A DNA stretch of 64,000 bases from Nocardioides aurantiacus (GCF_003752505.1 NZ_RKHO01000001.1:3596001-3660000), one strand, 5' to 3'. Shown: positions 8,558 through 20,801, numbered from the stretch's first letter. Notes: generated from the sequence alone by a model not told the origin. Numbers and translations are program-made.

Positions 8558-9985
8558 CTAGAGGATCGCGCCCGGGACGTACGACGCCGCGTCCGGGTCG
8601 GTGGCCACGACGGCCTCGATGCGGCGCACCACCTCGGCGACCTGGTCGCGCGCGGCTCCCGTGAACTCCACGGGGTCGGCCACGAGGCCGGCGATGCGGG
8701 AGCGGTCGAGCCCGAGCCGCGGGTCGTCGCCGAGACGGTCGAAGAGGTCGTTGGCGGCCAGGCCCTGCCGCATCTCCAGGGCGACGCCGACGGCGTGCTC
8801 CTTGATCGCCTCGTGGGCCTCCTCGCGGCCCACCCCGGCCCGCACCGCCGCCATCAGCACCTTGGTGGTGGTGAGGAAGGGCAGGTAGCGGTCGAGCTCG
8901 CGCTGCACGACGGCGGGGAAGACGCCGAACTCGTCGAGCACGGTGAGGAAGGTCTGGAACAGGCCGTCGGTGGCGAAGAACGCGTCGGGCAGCGCCACGC
9001 GGCGTACGACGGAGTCGGAGACGTCTCCCTCGTTCCACTGGTCGCCCGCGAGCTCGCCCACCATCGACAGGTGGCCGCGCAGCACGACGGCGAGGCCGTT
9101 GACGCGCTCGCAGGAGCGGCTGTTCATCTTGTGCGGCATCGCCGAGGAGCCGACCTGCCCCTCCTTGAAGCCCTCGGTGACCAGCTCGAGCCCGGCCATC
9201 AGCCGGATCGTCGTGGCGAGGTTGGAGGGTCCGGAGACCAGCTGGGTGAGCGCGCTGACGACGTCGAGGTCGAGCGAGCGGGGGTAGACCTGACCGACGC
9301 TGGTCAGGGTGCGCTCGAAGCCGAGGTGGGTGGCCACCCGCTGCTCGAGGTCGGCCAGGTCGGCGGTGGACCCGTCGAGCAGGTCGAGCATGTCCTGGGA
9401 GGTGCCCATCGGCCCCTTGATCCCGCGCAGCGGGTAGCGCCCCAGCAGGTCGTCGAGCCGCTCGAGGCCGACGAGCAGCTCGTCGGCGACGGTGGCGAAC
9501 CGCTTGCCGAGCGTGGTCGCCTGCGCGGCGACGTTGTGCGAGCGCCCCGCGACGACCAGCTCGGCGTGCTCGGCGGCGAGCCGACCCAGCCGCGCGAGGG
9601 TTGCGACGACGCGCCGGCGGACCAGCAGCAGGCTGGAGCGCACCTGGAGCTGCTCGACGTTCTCGGTCAGGTCGCGCGAGGTCATGCCCTTGTGGACGTG
9701 CTCGTGGCCGGCGAGGGCGCAGAACTCCTCGATGCGCGCCTTGACGTCGTGGCGCGTCACCCGCTCCCGCGCGGCGATGCTGGCGAGGTCGACCTGGTCG
9801 ACGACGGCCTCGTAGTCCTCGACCACCCCGTCGGGCACCTCGACCCCGAGGTCGCGCTGGGCGCGCAGCACCGCGAGCCACAGCTGCCGCTCCAGCACCA
9901 CCTTGTGCTCCGGGGACCAGATCTCGGCGAGGTCCGCCCCGGCGTAGCGGGTGGCCAGGACGTTGGGGACGGCGGGGCGACTCAC
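8558..9985 (-). CDS. purB: adenylosuccinate lyase
   Basis: A 475-residue member of the fumarase/aspartase superfamily. It cleaves SAICAR to AICAR and adenylosuccinate to AMP, releasing fumarate each time. Signatures: TSRDLTENV at 102-110, catalytic H150 in AGRSHNVAAQATTLGKRF, and the flexible signature loop GSSAMPHKMNSR at 279-290 with the catalytic serine. GTG 9985 (MSRPAVPNVLATRYAG) gives the usual N-terminus and overlaps the stop of the upstream unknown gene by 4 bases (GTGA). It acts directly after purC in IMP synthesis and after purA in AMP synthesis; both are in this window. Confidence 0.97.
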   Translation of the reverse strand: MSRPAVPNVLATRYAGADLAEIWSPEHKVVLERQLWLAVLRAQRDLGVEVPDGVVEDYEAVVDQVDLASIAARERVTRHDVKARIEEFCALAGHEHVHKGMTSRDLTENVEQLQVRSSLLLVRRRVVATLARLGRLAAEHAELVVAGRSHNVAAQATTLGKRFATVADELLVGLERLDDLLGRYPLRGIKGPMGTSQDMLDLLDGSTADLADLEQRVATHLGFERTLTSVGQVYPRSLDLDVVSALTQLVSGPSNLATTIRLMAGLELVTEGFKEGQVGSSAMPHKMNSRSCERVNGLAVVLRGHLSMVGELAGDQWNEGDVSDSVVRRVALPDAFFATDGLFQTFLTVLDEFGVFPAVVQRELDRYLPFLTTTKVLMAAVRAGVGREEAHEAIKEHAVGVALEMRQGLAANDLFDRLGDDPRLGLDRSRIAGLVADPVEFTGAARDQVAEVVRRIEAVVATDPDAASYVPGAIL

Positions 9986-10563
9986 CCCCCAATCCTCACA
10001 CGCGCGGAGGGGACCCTCGCGACCTGCGTCGGTGGGTGGATGACCCAGGGCCGTCCGGGCCCCGTGCGCAACCGGGCTCCGTCGAAGACCTCGAACCACG
10101 ACGCGGGTGCGGCGAGGTCGAACGACGGCGCGGACCCGTCCACCGACCTCGCCCGCGTGATCTCGGCTCCGAAGGTGACGAACCCCCCGGTGCACGCCAC
10201 GAACGGTCGCGGTCCGTCGCGCTCGATCTCGAGCTGGAGGCGCAGCATCACCCACCGTGAGATCTCGCCCCAGCCGTGCGCGAACCACCGCTCCTGGTCG
10301 GATCGCGACAGACCGCGGGGCAGGTCGCGGCGCGCGACGAACAGCCCCTGCGGGCACTGCTGGGCCAGGGTGCGGCCGGCCAGGACGCGCCGCTCCGCCA
10401 GCTGCCGAACCCGCCCCTCGTCGTGGAGCAGCACGGACCTCGCGCGGACGGCTGTGCCTGCCAGTCCCCCGGCCAGGACCCGGTCGGCGGACCGGGCACC
10501 CACGCCGGCCGACCTCAGGACCGTGAGCGCCTCGCGGGTCGAGACGAGCGTCGGCGGTGGCAT
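9982..10563 (-). CDS. hypothetical protein translationally coupled to purB
   Basis: A 193-residue protein from ATG 10563 (MPPPTLVSTREALTVL). The stop overlaps the purB GTG by 4 bases, so translation is probably coupled. The first 60 residues (LTVLRSAGVG, then DRVLAGGLAGTAVR) look like a small helical DNA-binding-like domain with repeated AG-V/L helices. The middle is basic and ends in a predicted helix (ERWFAHGWGEISRWVMLRLQLEI). The C-terminal part has beta-rich stretches (PFVACTGGFVTFGAEITRAR, WFEVFDGARL). No signal peptide or membrane helix. I recognise no family. It separates purB from purD, and a 142-base gap lies between it and purD. Confidence 0.6.
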   Translation of the reverse strand: MPPPTLVSTREALTVLRSAGVGARSADRVLAGGLAGTAVRARSVLLHDEGRVRQLAERRVLAGRTLAQQCPQGLFVARRDLPRGLSRSDQERWFAHGWGEISRWVMLRLQLEIERDGPRPFVACTGGFVTFGAEITRARSVDGSAPSFDLAAPASWFEVFDGARLRTGPGRPWVIHPPTQVARVPSARVRIGG

Positions 10564-10705
10564 GCGACGGACGCTAGGCCGCGGCACCGACAACCGGCCC
10601 GCTCGCACCCGATCGTCGACCGCCACGGGAGCCCCCTCGGACAGGACTGGGGAGAGGGTGGCGACTGCCACGGTCTCCTGAGTCCTCGGAGGAGAGGTCG
10701 GTCGG

Positions 10706-11953
10706 TCAGTCCCGGGCTGCGGCGCGAGCGATGTCGGTGCGCCACTGGGCCCCGGGGAAGTCGATGGACGACACACCTGAGTAGGCCTTCGTCCGCGCCT
10801 CCTCGAGGTCGCCTCCGACCGCCGTCACGGCCAGCACGCGGCCACCGTCGGTGACCAGTCGACCGTCGCCGTCGAGGGCGGTCCCGGCGTGGACCACGTC
10901 GACGTCCTCCCGGGCGTCGAGCGCGTCCGCACCCGTGATCACGTCCCCCCGGTGGGACGAGGCGGGGTAGCCGCGGCTGGCCATCACCACCGCGACGGCC
11001 GCGCCGGCCCGCCAGCGCGGCGGCTCGACGTCGGCGAGGGTGCCGACGGCTGCCGCCCGGAGGAGCGGGCCCAGCGGCGAGTCGAGCAGCCGCAGCAGCG
11101 CCTGGGTCTCGGGGTCGCCGAAACGGGCGTTGAACTCCACCACGCGCACCCCGCGGGAGGTGAGGGCGAGACCGGCGTACAGCAGGCCGGAGAAGGGGGT
11201 GCCGCTCGCGGCGAGGTGGTCGACGGTGGGCTGCAGCACCCGCTCGAGGACCTCCTCGACGAGGCCGTCGGGGGCCCAGGGCAGGGGGGTGTAGGCGCCC
11301 ATGCCGCCGGTGTTGGGGCCGGCGTCGCCGTCGCCGAGGCGCTTGAAGTCCTGGGCCGGCTGCAGCGGGTAGACGGTGGTCCCGTCGGTGAGGGCGAACA
11401 GCGAGACCTCGGGCCCGTCGAGGAACTCCTCGACCAGCACCTGCTCGCAGCCCGCCGCGTGGTCGAGTGCGGCCTGGCGGTCGTCGGTCACCACGACGCC
11501 CTTGCCGGCGGCGAGGCCGTCGTCCTTCACGACGTACGGCGCGCCGAAGGCGTCGAGCGCGTCGGCGACCTGCTCGGGGGTGGTGCACACCCGGGCCAGG
11601 GCGGTCGGCACGTCGGCGGCGGCCATCACCTCCTTGGCGAACGCCTTGGACCCCTCGATCCGGGCGGCGTCGCGGGAGGGCCCGAAGACCGCGATCCCCC
11701 GCTCCCGGACGACGTCGGCCACGCCAGCCACGAGCGGCGCCTCGGGACCGACCACGACCAGGTCGACACCCAGACGGACGGCGAGGTCGGCCACGGCCGC
11801 CCCGTCGAGCGGGTCGACGTCGTGCAACGTCGCGACCTCCGCGATGCCGGGGTTGCCGGGCGCGGCGTGCACCTCGACCTCCCCGGGGTCCCGTGACAGC
11901 GCGAGGGCCAGCGCGTGCTCACGTCCGCCGGTGCCGATGACGAGGGTCTTCAC
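10706..11953 (-). CDS. purD: phosphoribosylamine-glycine ligase (GAR synthetase)
   Basis: A 415-residue ATP-grasp enzyme that joins phosphoribosylamine and glycine in the second step of purine synthesis. GTG 11953 gives the standard opening MKTLVIGTGGREHALA. Further signatures: LVVVGPEAPLVAG near 75, GIAVFGPSRDAARIEGSKAFAKEVM near 95-120, the ATP-grasp lid PYVVKDDGLAAGKGVVV near 140, and NTGGMGAYTPLPW near 210. The end AYSGVSSIDFPGAQWRTDIA is typical. An upstream in-frame extension to 11983 is possible but not family-like. The GH43-like gene ends 11 bases upstream, so read-through from it is possible. Confidence 0.97.
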   Translation of the reverse strand: MKTLVIGTGGREHALALALSRDPGEVEVHAAPGNPGIAEVATLHDVDPLDGAAVADLAVRLGVDLVVVGPEAPLVAGVADVVRERGIAVFGPSRDAARIEGSKAFAKEVMAAADVPTALARVCTTPEQVADALDAFGAPYVVKDDGLAAGKGVVVTDDRQAALDHAAGCEQVLVEEFLDGPEVSLFALTDGTTVYPLQPAQDFKRLGDGDAGPNTGGMGAYTPLPWAPDGLVEEVLERVLQPTVDHLAASGTPFSGLLYAGLALTSRGVRVVEFNARFGDPETQALLRLLDSPLGPLLRAAAVGTLADVEPPRWRAGAAVAVVMASRGYPASSHRGDVITGADALDAREDVDVVHAGTALDGDGRLVTDGGRVLAVTAVGGDLEEARTKAYSGVSSIDFPGAQWRTDIARAAARD

Positions 11954-11964
11954 GTGGGTGCACC

Positions 11965-13803
11965 CTACCGGCGCAGCGACCACACCCGCAGGTGGTCGAA
12001 CCTCGCGGTCGACCCCTCGCCCCCGCCGGCCACCAGGCCGATCCGCGGCGCGACGAGGTCGTCGGCGCGCCAGGTGGACCCGCGGGTCCAGGTGATGCCG
12101 TCACGACTGCTGTCCGCGCGGTAAAGCCGCGCGGCACCCTCGGTGGTGTGCACCAGGCGCAGCCACGTCGTCGCACCCGGCGGCCCCACCGTGGAGATGC
12201 CGATGCGACGCGGTGTCGGACCGGCCTCGCGGACGAAGCCGACCTGCTCGATCTCCCCCGCCACGGCGTGCACGAGCTTGAGGTAGCGGTCGTCCCCCGC
12301 GTGGACCACCAGCCCGGCCTGGGTGCCGCTCGGGGCACCGGCCCCTGGCACCTCCAGGGTCACCCGGGTCTCCACGACGTAGTCGCCCTCGGGGGCTGCC
12401 TGGAGGAGCAGCGGCGCGTCGTTGCGGGCGGCGTACAGGCTGTTCGTGTGGGTGCGCAGCCGCAGCGTGCCGTCGGTCACCTCCACATCCTCGGGTGCGG
12501 GCGAGCGCAGCCAGGTCCAGCGGTCCGCCAGGGCGGCGCCGTCGAAGTCGTCGGAGCGGGCCACGTCGAGCACCCCCGGGGGGTCCGCCGGCACCGGTGA
12601 GGGGCGGTACGCCGAGCGCTGGCCGGTCTGCGCGGCGGGGACCGGGACGGCCGTCGAGGACGCCCCGCGTCCGGCACGGACGGTGGGCCAGCCGCCGACC
12701 CAGTCGACGGGGTCGAGCATGGGCGGTCGCCGGGTGATCACCTCCCCGGCGAGGAAGGGCCGGGCCAGGTCGACCGCGTGGTAGACGGTCCACCACTGCC
12801 CGCCGCGATCCACGAACGTCGAGGTGTGGCCCGGGCCGACCCACCGGTTGCCCGACGCCGCGAGCACCGGCGTGCCACCGGGGCGGCGGTCCAGCAGCGA
12901 GACGCCGTCACGGTCGCGGAACGGTCCGTAGGGGCTGCGCGAGCGCGCGGTGACGACCGAGTAGCCGGAGAGCCCGCCGTTGCAGCAGTCGCCCGCGGAG
13001 ACGGTGAGGTAGTGGTAGCCCCCGCGCCGCACCACGTCGGGCGCCTCGAAGCGTCGCGTCACCGTCACCGGACGCACGCGGCCGGTGAGGCGCATGCCGG
13101 TGCGGGTCAGCGCGGCCGGGGCCGCCTGGACTCCCCCGGCGAAGCTGCCGAAGTAGAGCACCGGCGGGATGCTCCCCGAGGCCTCGAGCAGGTGAGGGTC
13201 GATGGTGGCGGCGAAGTCGCAGCCCGGACCGAGCCGGCGCGGTGCGACCACGGGCGTGGCACTCGGCGTCCACGGCCCGGTGGGCCGGGTCGCCACCGCC
13301 ACCCCGATCGCCCGGTCGCGGGCGCAGCCCGGCTGCCCGCTGACCCGGTCCCTGACGTCGGTGACGCCGAAGGTCATGTAGTAGCGCTTGCGGGTCGGCG
13401 ACCAGGTCACGTCGGGAGCCCACAGCGACGCCCCGGGCGCCGCCCACGACGGACGGGCGGACGCGGCCGCGCCGACGTAGCGCCAGTGCACGAGGTCCTC
13501 GCTGCGCAGCACCGGGAGCGTCCGGGAGACCCGCGGGGTCGCCGCGGCGTCGCGGTCGTCGATCGGGTCGGAGGTGCAGACCATGAACCAGGAGCGGGCG
13601 TAGCCGCCGGCGCCGCGGAAGACGTGGGGGTCGGGACAGTTCGTCACGGTGCGCGTGCCGGCGGTGGGCCGCAGCGGGTTGGTGTACGTCGCCCCCGCCG
13701 CCTGTGCCGTCGGGGTGGGCACCCCCGGCGACACTGCCAGCAGCCCGGCGAGCAGGCACGACACCACCGCCGTGGCGGCCAGCGCCGCGAACCGGAACCG
13801 CAT
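11965..13803 (-). CDS. secreted glycoside hydrolase, GH43-like (arabinosidase/xylosidase type)
   Basis: A 612-residue secreted enzyme. The N-terminus (MRFRFAALAAT, a hydrophobic core, AQAAGATYTNPL) is a Sec signal peptide cut near residue 36. The catalytic part is a five-bladed beta-propeller as in GH43: the opening NCPDPHVFRGAGGYARSWFM carries the conserved first aspartate (PDPHV), SLWAPDVTWSPTRKRYYMTF is the second blade with the second aspartate, and a later glutamate is suggested in RRFEAPDVVRRGGYHYL. The C-terminal ~190 residues (DDFDGAALADRWTWLRSP onward) form a concanavalin-like sandwich as in GH43 C-terminal domains. It probably trims arabinan or xylan. It stands among purine genes with no other carbohydrate genes nearby. 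Confidence 0.85.
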   Translation of the reverse strand: MRFRFAALAATAVVSCLLAGLLAVSPGVPTPTAQAAGATYTNPLRPTAGTRTVTNCPDPHVFRGAGGYARSWFMVCTSDPIDDRDAAATPRVSRTLPVLRSEDLVHWRYVGAAASARPSWAAPGASLWAPDVTWSPTRKRYYMTFGVTDVRDRVSGQPGCARDRAIGVAVATRPTGPWTPSATPVVAPRRLGPGCDFAATIDPHLLEASGSIPPVLYFGSFAGGVQAAPAALTRTGMRLTGRVRPVTVTRRFEAPDVVRRGGYHYLTVSAGDCCNGGLSGYSVVTARSRSPYGPFRDRDGVSLLDRRPGGTPVLAASGNRWVGPGHTSTFVDRGGQWWTVYHAVDLARPFLAGEVITRRPPMLDPVDWVGGWPTVRAGRGASSTAVPVPAAQTGQRSAYRPSPVPADPPGVLDVARSDDFDGAALADRWTWLRSPAPEDVEVTDGTLRLRTHTNSLYAARNDAPLLLQAAPEGDYVVETRVTLEVPGAGAPSGTQAGLVVHAGDDRYLKLVHAVAGEIEQVGFVREAGPTPRRIGISTVGPPGATTWLRLVHTTEGAARLYRADSSRDGITWTRGSTWRADDLVAPRIGLVAGGGEGSTARFDHLRVWSLRR

Positions 13804-13903
13804 GGGGGTCCTCCTCCGTCGACCGCGACCGTAAGCCCACCGTGGCCGGTGGCGCGGCGCGACGACCGAGGGGCGGGCGCTGGACTAGTCAGCCGGGGAC
13901 GGC

Positions 13904-15202
<1,299 letters not shown>

Positions 15203-15244
15203 TCAGCGGGTGTCGACCGGCCCGGGAGGGCCCTGGCACGCATC

Positions 15245-15267
15245 GAGCCCGGTCCCCGACCGGGCTC
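15245..15267. promoter_or_regulatory. 9-bp hairpin in the purA / diacylglycerol kinase divergent region
   Basis: GAGCCCGGT (15245-15253) pairs perfectly with ACCGGGCTC (15259-15267) around CCCCG. It lies 58 bases upstream of purA and 46 bases upstream of the divergent kinase gene, so it cannot be an ordinary terminator for either. A leader structure or a dyad operator is possible; nothing in the sequence decides which. Confidence 0.35.
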
Positions 15268-15312
15268 ACTGCGCACGCCACGCTACCACCGGGCAGCGGC
15301 TAGGGTTCGGTC

Positions 15313-16215
15313 GTGGACCCCCTTCTCGTGATCGCCAACGCCGAGGCCGGCGGTGGCGAGCGCGACGCCCTCCAGCAGGCCCTCGAGGTCCTCCGGGCCG
15401 AGGCCGACGTCGAGGTCGCCCGGACCTCCAACCCCGGCGAGCTCGACGGCGTGCTGCACCGCGCGGGGTGCCGCCGCCTCGTGGTGGCCGGCGGCGACGG
15501 CAGCCTGCACGCGGTGGTGAAGGCGCTCTACAAGCGCCACGAGCTCGAGAAGCGGACCATCGGCCTGCTCCCGCTCGGCACCGGCAACGACTTCGCCCGC
15601 TCGCTGGGGATCCCGCTGGACCCCCAGGAGGCGGCGCGCACGGTGCTCACCGGCGAGGTCCGCCCGATGGACCTCATCGTGGACGAGCTCGGCGGCGTCG
15701 TGGTCAACAACGTGCACGCCGGCGCCAGCGCCCAGGCCAGCCGCCGCGGTGCGCGGTGGAAGAAGCGGCTGGGGCCGTTCGGGATCGGCATCCTCGGCTA
15801 CCCGGTCGGCGCGGCGCTGGCGGCGTTCCGGCCGCCGTACGTCCGGCTGCGGATCGAGGTCGACGGCGAGATCCTCGTCGACGTCGACCGGCCCACCCTC
15901 ATGGTCGCCATCGGCAACGGTGCCAGCGTCGGCGGCGGCACCGAGCTGACGCCCGACGCCGACCCGGAGGACGGTCGGCTCGACGTGATGGTCTCGCTGG
16001 CGACCGGGCCGCTGCAGCGGTTCGCCTACGTCGGCGAGCTCGTCCTGGGCAAGCACCAGGAGCGCGACGACGTGCTCACCGCCCGGGCCACGCAGGTGAC
16101 CATCAGCGGCGAGGACTTCTACCTCTCCGCGGACGGCGAGATCAACGGGCCCGAACGGCGCCGGTCGTGGCACCTCGAGCGGGCGGCGTACTCCATGGTC
16201 GTGCCGCCCGCCTGA
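15313..16215 (+). CDS. diacylglycerol kinase family lipid kinase
   Basis: A 300-residue protein of the DAGK_cat superfamily (DgkB/YegS type). The nucleotide-binding signature is GGDGSLHAVV at residues 60-69 and the second motif is PLGTGNDFARS at 87-97; the C-terminal motif GEDFYLSADGEI carries the conserved acidic residues. It has no membrane helix, unlike DgkA. By family it phosphorylates diacylglycerol or a related lipid during phospholipid turnover; the exact lipid is unknown. GTG 15313 follows a region without a clear Shine-Dalgarno, so the transcript may be leaderless. It is divergent from purA and convergent with the DUF3151 gene. Confidence 0.88.
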   Translation: MDPLLVIANAEAGGGERDALQQALEVLRAEADVEVARTSNPGELDGVLHRAGCRRLVVAGGDGSLHAVVKALYKRHELEKRTIGLLPLGTGNDFARSLGIPLDPQEAARTVLTGEVRPMDLIVDELGGVVVNNVHAGASAQASRRGARWKKRLGPFGIGILGYPVGAALAAFRPPYVRLRIEVDGEILVDVDRPTLMVAIGNGASVGGGTELTPDADPEDGRLDVMVSLATGPLQRFAYVGELVLGKHQERDDVLTARATQVTISGEDFYLSADGEINGPERRRSWHLERAAYSMVVPPA

Positions 16216-16231
16216 GCCCTCCGCGGCTCAG
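16212..16231. terminator. short bidirectional hairpin spanning two convergent stop codons
   Basis: CTGAGCC (16212-16218) pairs with GGCTCAG (16225-16231) around CTCCGC. The left arm contains the TGA of the kinase gene and the right arm the TGA of the DUF3151 gene read on the other strand, so one compact dyad closes both transcripts. Confidence 0.45.
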
Positions 16232-16644
16232 AGGAGCTGGTCGGCGGCCTCGGGGCTGGAGTCGCGCAGGAAGTCGGCGCAGCGCTGCTGCTCGTGGTCC
16301 TCACCGATGCGACCGGCCGCGGTGGTGAGCGCGGCCAGCGCCCGCAGGAAGCCGCGGTTGGGCTCGTGCGACCACGGCACCGGGCCGTGACCCTTCCAGC
16401 CGTTGCGGCGCAGGGAGTCCAGGCTGCGGTGGTAGCCCACGCGGGCGTAGGCGTAGGCGGTCACGTCGTCGACGTCACCGTCGGCCAGCGCGGCCTCGGC
16501 CAGGGTGGCCCAGGCGAGCGGCGACTCGGGGTGGCGGCGTACGACCTCGGCGGCCGGGGCGCCGGACTCCAGCTCGGTGGCCGCCGGGTCCTGCGGCAGC
16601 TCGGTGGGCGGGGGGCCGGCCATCAGGTCACGTCCAAGGGTCAT
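16228..16644 (-). CDS. DUF3151 domain-containing protein
   Basis: A 138-residue soluble protein that matches the actinobacterial DUF3151 family as I recognise it: MTLGRDLMAGPPPTELP at the start, then SPLAWATLAEAALADGDVDDVTAYAYARVGYHRSLD and the highly conserved RRNGWKGHGPVPWSHEPNRGFLRALAAL. The arrangement looks like a tetratricopeptide-like helical hairpin array. Function is unknown; the family is widespread and single-copy in actinobacteria. I start at ATG 16644, since the upstream extension is arginine/proline-rich and not conserved. It lies downstream of the PepSY gene on the same strand, with 74 bases between. Confidence 0.88.
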   Translation of the reverse strand: MTLGRDLMAGPPPTELPQDPAATELESGAPAAEVVRRHPESPLAWATLAEAALADGDVDDVTAYAYARVGYHRSLDSLRRNGWKGHGPVPWSHEPNRGFLRALAALTTAAGRIGEDHEQQRCADFLRDSSPEAADQLL

Positions 16645-16718
16645 GGCTCGATGCTCCCACGCGCGACGAGGCCCACCCGCCCCGCAGGGTGGGTGGGCCG
16701 TCGGGGGCCGCTGCGGGG

Positions 16719-17294
16719 TCAGCGGTCCTCGCGCTGGTCCACCACGGCGAAGGCGTCGTCGAGGTCGACGTCCCACTCGGTGCCGTCGGTGGCACGGACC
16801 TCCACGTCGTACGCCGTGCCGCGGTCGTCGCTGGCCTCGACGTCGGTCGCCGTGCCGCCGCCGACCGCCTCCTCCGCGGCCGCCGCGGCCCGGTCCCGCT
16901 CGGTGGCGCTCAGCACGCGGTCGTCGCGGTCGGTCGTGCCGTCGTCGTCGGTGACGTCGTCCCGGTCGGTGCGGTCGTCCCGGTCGCCGTCGGCGCGGTC
17001 GTCCTCGCGGCCGACCACGCCCAGCTCGTCGTCGAGGACGACGTCGACCTCGGTGCCGTCGGCGCGGGTGACCTCGACCTCGTAGGCCTCGCCGCGGTCG
17101 TCGCTGGTCTCGACGCTGGTGACGCGGCCCTCGCCGACGGTGCGCAGCGCGGCGGCCGAGACGCGGTCACGCTCGCCGCCGCCCACCTGGTCGGCACTGG
17201 CGGTGCCGGCCCAGACGGTGCCGCCCACCCCGAGCGCCACGACGGCGACGGCGGGGACGAGGACGCGCTTGCGGCGCAGGGTGCGGGTGTTCAT
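16719..17294 (-). CDS. exported protein with two PepSY-like domains
   Basis: A 191-residue protein with an N-terminal signal or anchor (MNTRTLRRKRVLVPAVAVVALGV, then GTASADQ). Two PepSY-like repeats follow: RDRVSAAALRTVGEGRVTSVE with YEVEVTRADGTEVDVVLD, and RDRAAAAAEEAVGGGTATDVE with YDVEVRATDGTEWDVDLD. They are joined by a very acidic linker (DRADGDRDDRTDRDDVTDDD). PepSY modules usually inhibit or chaperone extracytoplasmic proteases or sense the envelope. ATG 17294 has AGAGGAA upstream. It lies downstream of the histidine kinase (111-base gap) and is probably a target or partner of that two-component system. Confidence 0.83.
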   Translation of the reverse strand: MNTRTLRRKRVLVPAVAVVALGVGGTVWAGTASADQVGGGERDRVSAAALRTVGEGRVTSVETSDDRGEAYEVEVTRADGTEVDVVLDDELGVVGREDDRADGDRDDRTDRDDVTDDDGTTDRDDRVLSATERDRAAAAAEEAVGGGTATDVEASDDRGTAYDVEVRATDGTEWDVDLDDAFAVVDQREDR

Positions 17295-17405
17295 GGGAGT
17301 TCCTCTCGCTGGGGTGTCGGGGTGACGGGTACACCGTGCGACACCGTCGCTGAACCCACCCTGAAGGCGCCTGAAGACGCGTTCAGCCAGCGGCGACGGG
17401 GTCGG

Positions 17406-18752
17406 TCAGGAGGCGGCGGGCAGGCGCACGGTGAACCGGGCGCCGCCCCAGGGCGACGTACCGATCTCGACCGTGCCGCCGTGCACCCGCACGATCTCGC
17501 GCACGATGCTCAGCCCGAGGCCGCTGCCGCCGTCGTCGCGGGCACGGGACTCGTCGAGCCGCACGAACCGCTCGAAGACCCGGTCGCGGTCGGCCGGGGC
17601 GATGCCGCTGCCGTCGTCGTCGACCACCACCTCCGCGGTGCCGGCGTCGTCGCGCACCCCCAGGCCGATCCGGGACGTGGCGTGACGCACGGCGTTGTCG
17701 ACCAGGTTGCGCACCACCTGGGCCAGCGCGCCCTCGTCACCGCGGACCCGCGCCGTGGCGATGCCCGAGCCGTCGACCTCGAGGCCGCCGCGCCGCGCCC
17801 GCCGGGCCTCGGTCAGCACCAGGTCGTCGAGGTCGACCTCGCGCCGCTGCGCCGCGACCGCGGCCTCGTCGGCCCGGGTGAGCAGCAGCAGCTGCTCGAC
17901 CAGCCGCTGCATCCGCACCGACTCCTCGAGCACCGCGTCGGCGAGCTCGCCCTCGGGCATCGCGCCGGGGTGGGCCCGGGCGACCTCGGCGGTCTGCCGG
18001 ATGCCGGCGAGCGGCGAGCGCAGCTCGTGCGAGGCGTCGCCGACGAACTGGCGCTGCCGCTCCTGGGCGGCCTGGAGGCGCCCGAGCATGCCGTTCATGG
18101 TGTGCGCGAGGCGGTGCACCTCGTCGCGCGAGGGCGGCTCGGGCACGCGGCGGTCGAGCCGGTCACCGGTGATCTGCTCGACCTCCTGGCGGATCCGCTC
18201 CACCGGTCGCAGCGCCCGGGTCACGACCACCCAGGTGGTGCCGCCCACGAGCAGCAGCAGCGCCGGCAGCCCGACGAGCAGCAGCGGCACGAGCGCGGCG
18301 ACGGAGTCCTCGACCTCCTCACGGCTGACCGCCACGACGACGCGGTAGTCGCCGGCGCTCTCGGTCACCACGAGGTACGCCGCGTCGCCGCCGGGCAGTC
18401 GCACCTGGTCGGCGTCGCGCGCCGGCAGCGGCCGGGACAGCGGCTGCGAGGAGCTGACCACGCGACCGTCGCCGTCCTGGACCTGCCACACCTCGTCCTC
18501 GAGGTCGTCGTCCTCGCCCTGGTCCTCGGCGGTGCTCCCTCCCGGCGTCTCGGTCGAGCCGACCTGCGCGGCCAGGGTGTCCGCGCGCTGCTCGGCCGAC
18601 GACTCCAGCCCGTCGACGAGCGCGCCGCGCACCAGCACCACCAGGGCGACGCCACCGGCCAGGAGGGCCACCGCGACGACGAGGACGGCCGCGAGCGTCG
18701 TACGGACCCGGACGGAGGCGCGACCCAGCCCGCGGGCCCCGCGCTCAGCCAC
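17406..18752 (-). CDS. sensor histidine kinase (HAMP-HisKA-HATPase)
   Basis: A 448-residue membrane kinase. Helices at about residues 20-42 and 152-177 flank an extracytoplasmic sensor of about 110 residues with an acidic stretch (EDQGEDDDLEDEVW). HAMP follows at about 178-232. H242 in DASHELRSPL is the phospho-acceptor. The ATPase boxes are visible: N box NLVDNAVRHA, G1 DDDGSGIAP, F box FERFVR and G2 GGSGLGLSIV. GTG 18752 overlaps the upstream response regulator gene by 8 bases, so the two are co-translated. The signal is not known; the PepSY gene downstream suggests envelope stress or a cation. Confidence 0.93.
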   Translation of the reverse strand: MAERGARGLGRASVRVRTTLAAVLVVAVALLAGGVALVVLVRGALVDGLESSAEQRADTLAAQVGSTETPGGSTAEDQGEDDDLEDEVWQVQDGDGRVVSSSQPLSRPLPARDADQVRLPGGDAAYLVVTESAGDYRVVVAVSREEVEDSVAALVPLLLVGLPALLLLVGGTTWVVVTRALRPVERIRQEVEQITGDRLDRRVPEPPSRDEVHRLAHTMNGMLGRLQAAQERQRQFVGDASHELRSPLAGIRQTAEVARAHPGAMPEGELADAVLEESVRMQRLVEQLLLLTRADEAAVAAQRREVDLDDLVLTEARRARRGGLEVDGSGIATARVRGDEGALAQVVRNLVDNAVRHATSRIGLGVRDDAGTAEVVVDDDGSGIAPADRDRVFERFVRLDESRARDDGGSGLGLSIVREIVRVHGGTVEIGTSPWGGARFTVRLPAAS

Positions 18753-18988
18753 CGTCGCTCGCCAACCGGTAGCCCGCGCCGCGCAGCGTGCCGATCGCCT
18801 CGCGGCCGAACGGCCGGTCGAGCTTGTTGCGCAGGTGCCGGACGTAGACCTCGACGATGTTGGGGTCGCCCTCGAAGTCGTCGTCCCACACCGCGTCCAG
18901 GATCTGCCGCTTGGAGACCACGTCGCCGGGGTGGCGCATCAGGAACGCCAGCAGCGAGAACTCCCGCGTGGTCAGGTCGAGCTCGACC

Positions 18989-20689
<1,701 letters not shown>

Positions 20690-20801
20690 GCGAGCAGGCT
20701 CGACCCCGCGTCGGGGCTGCGCCACCCCCCGGCGTACGCCTGTGGAGAAAGCGCGGTCATGGCCGGCCTGTGGACGGCAGGTCACCCATGTTGCCGCCGC
20801 T

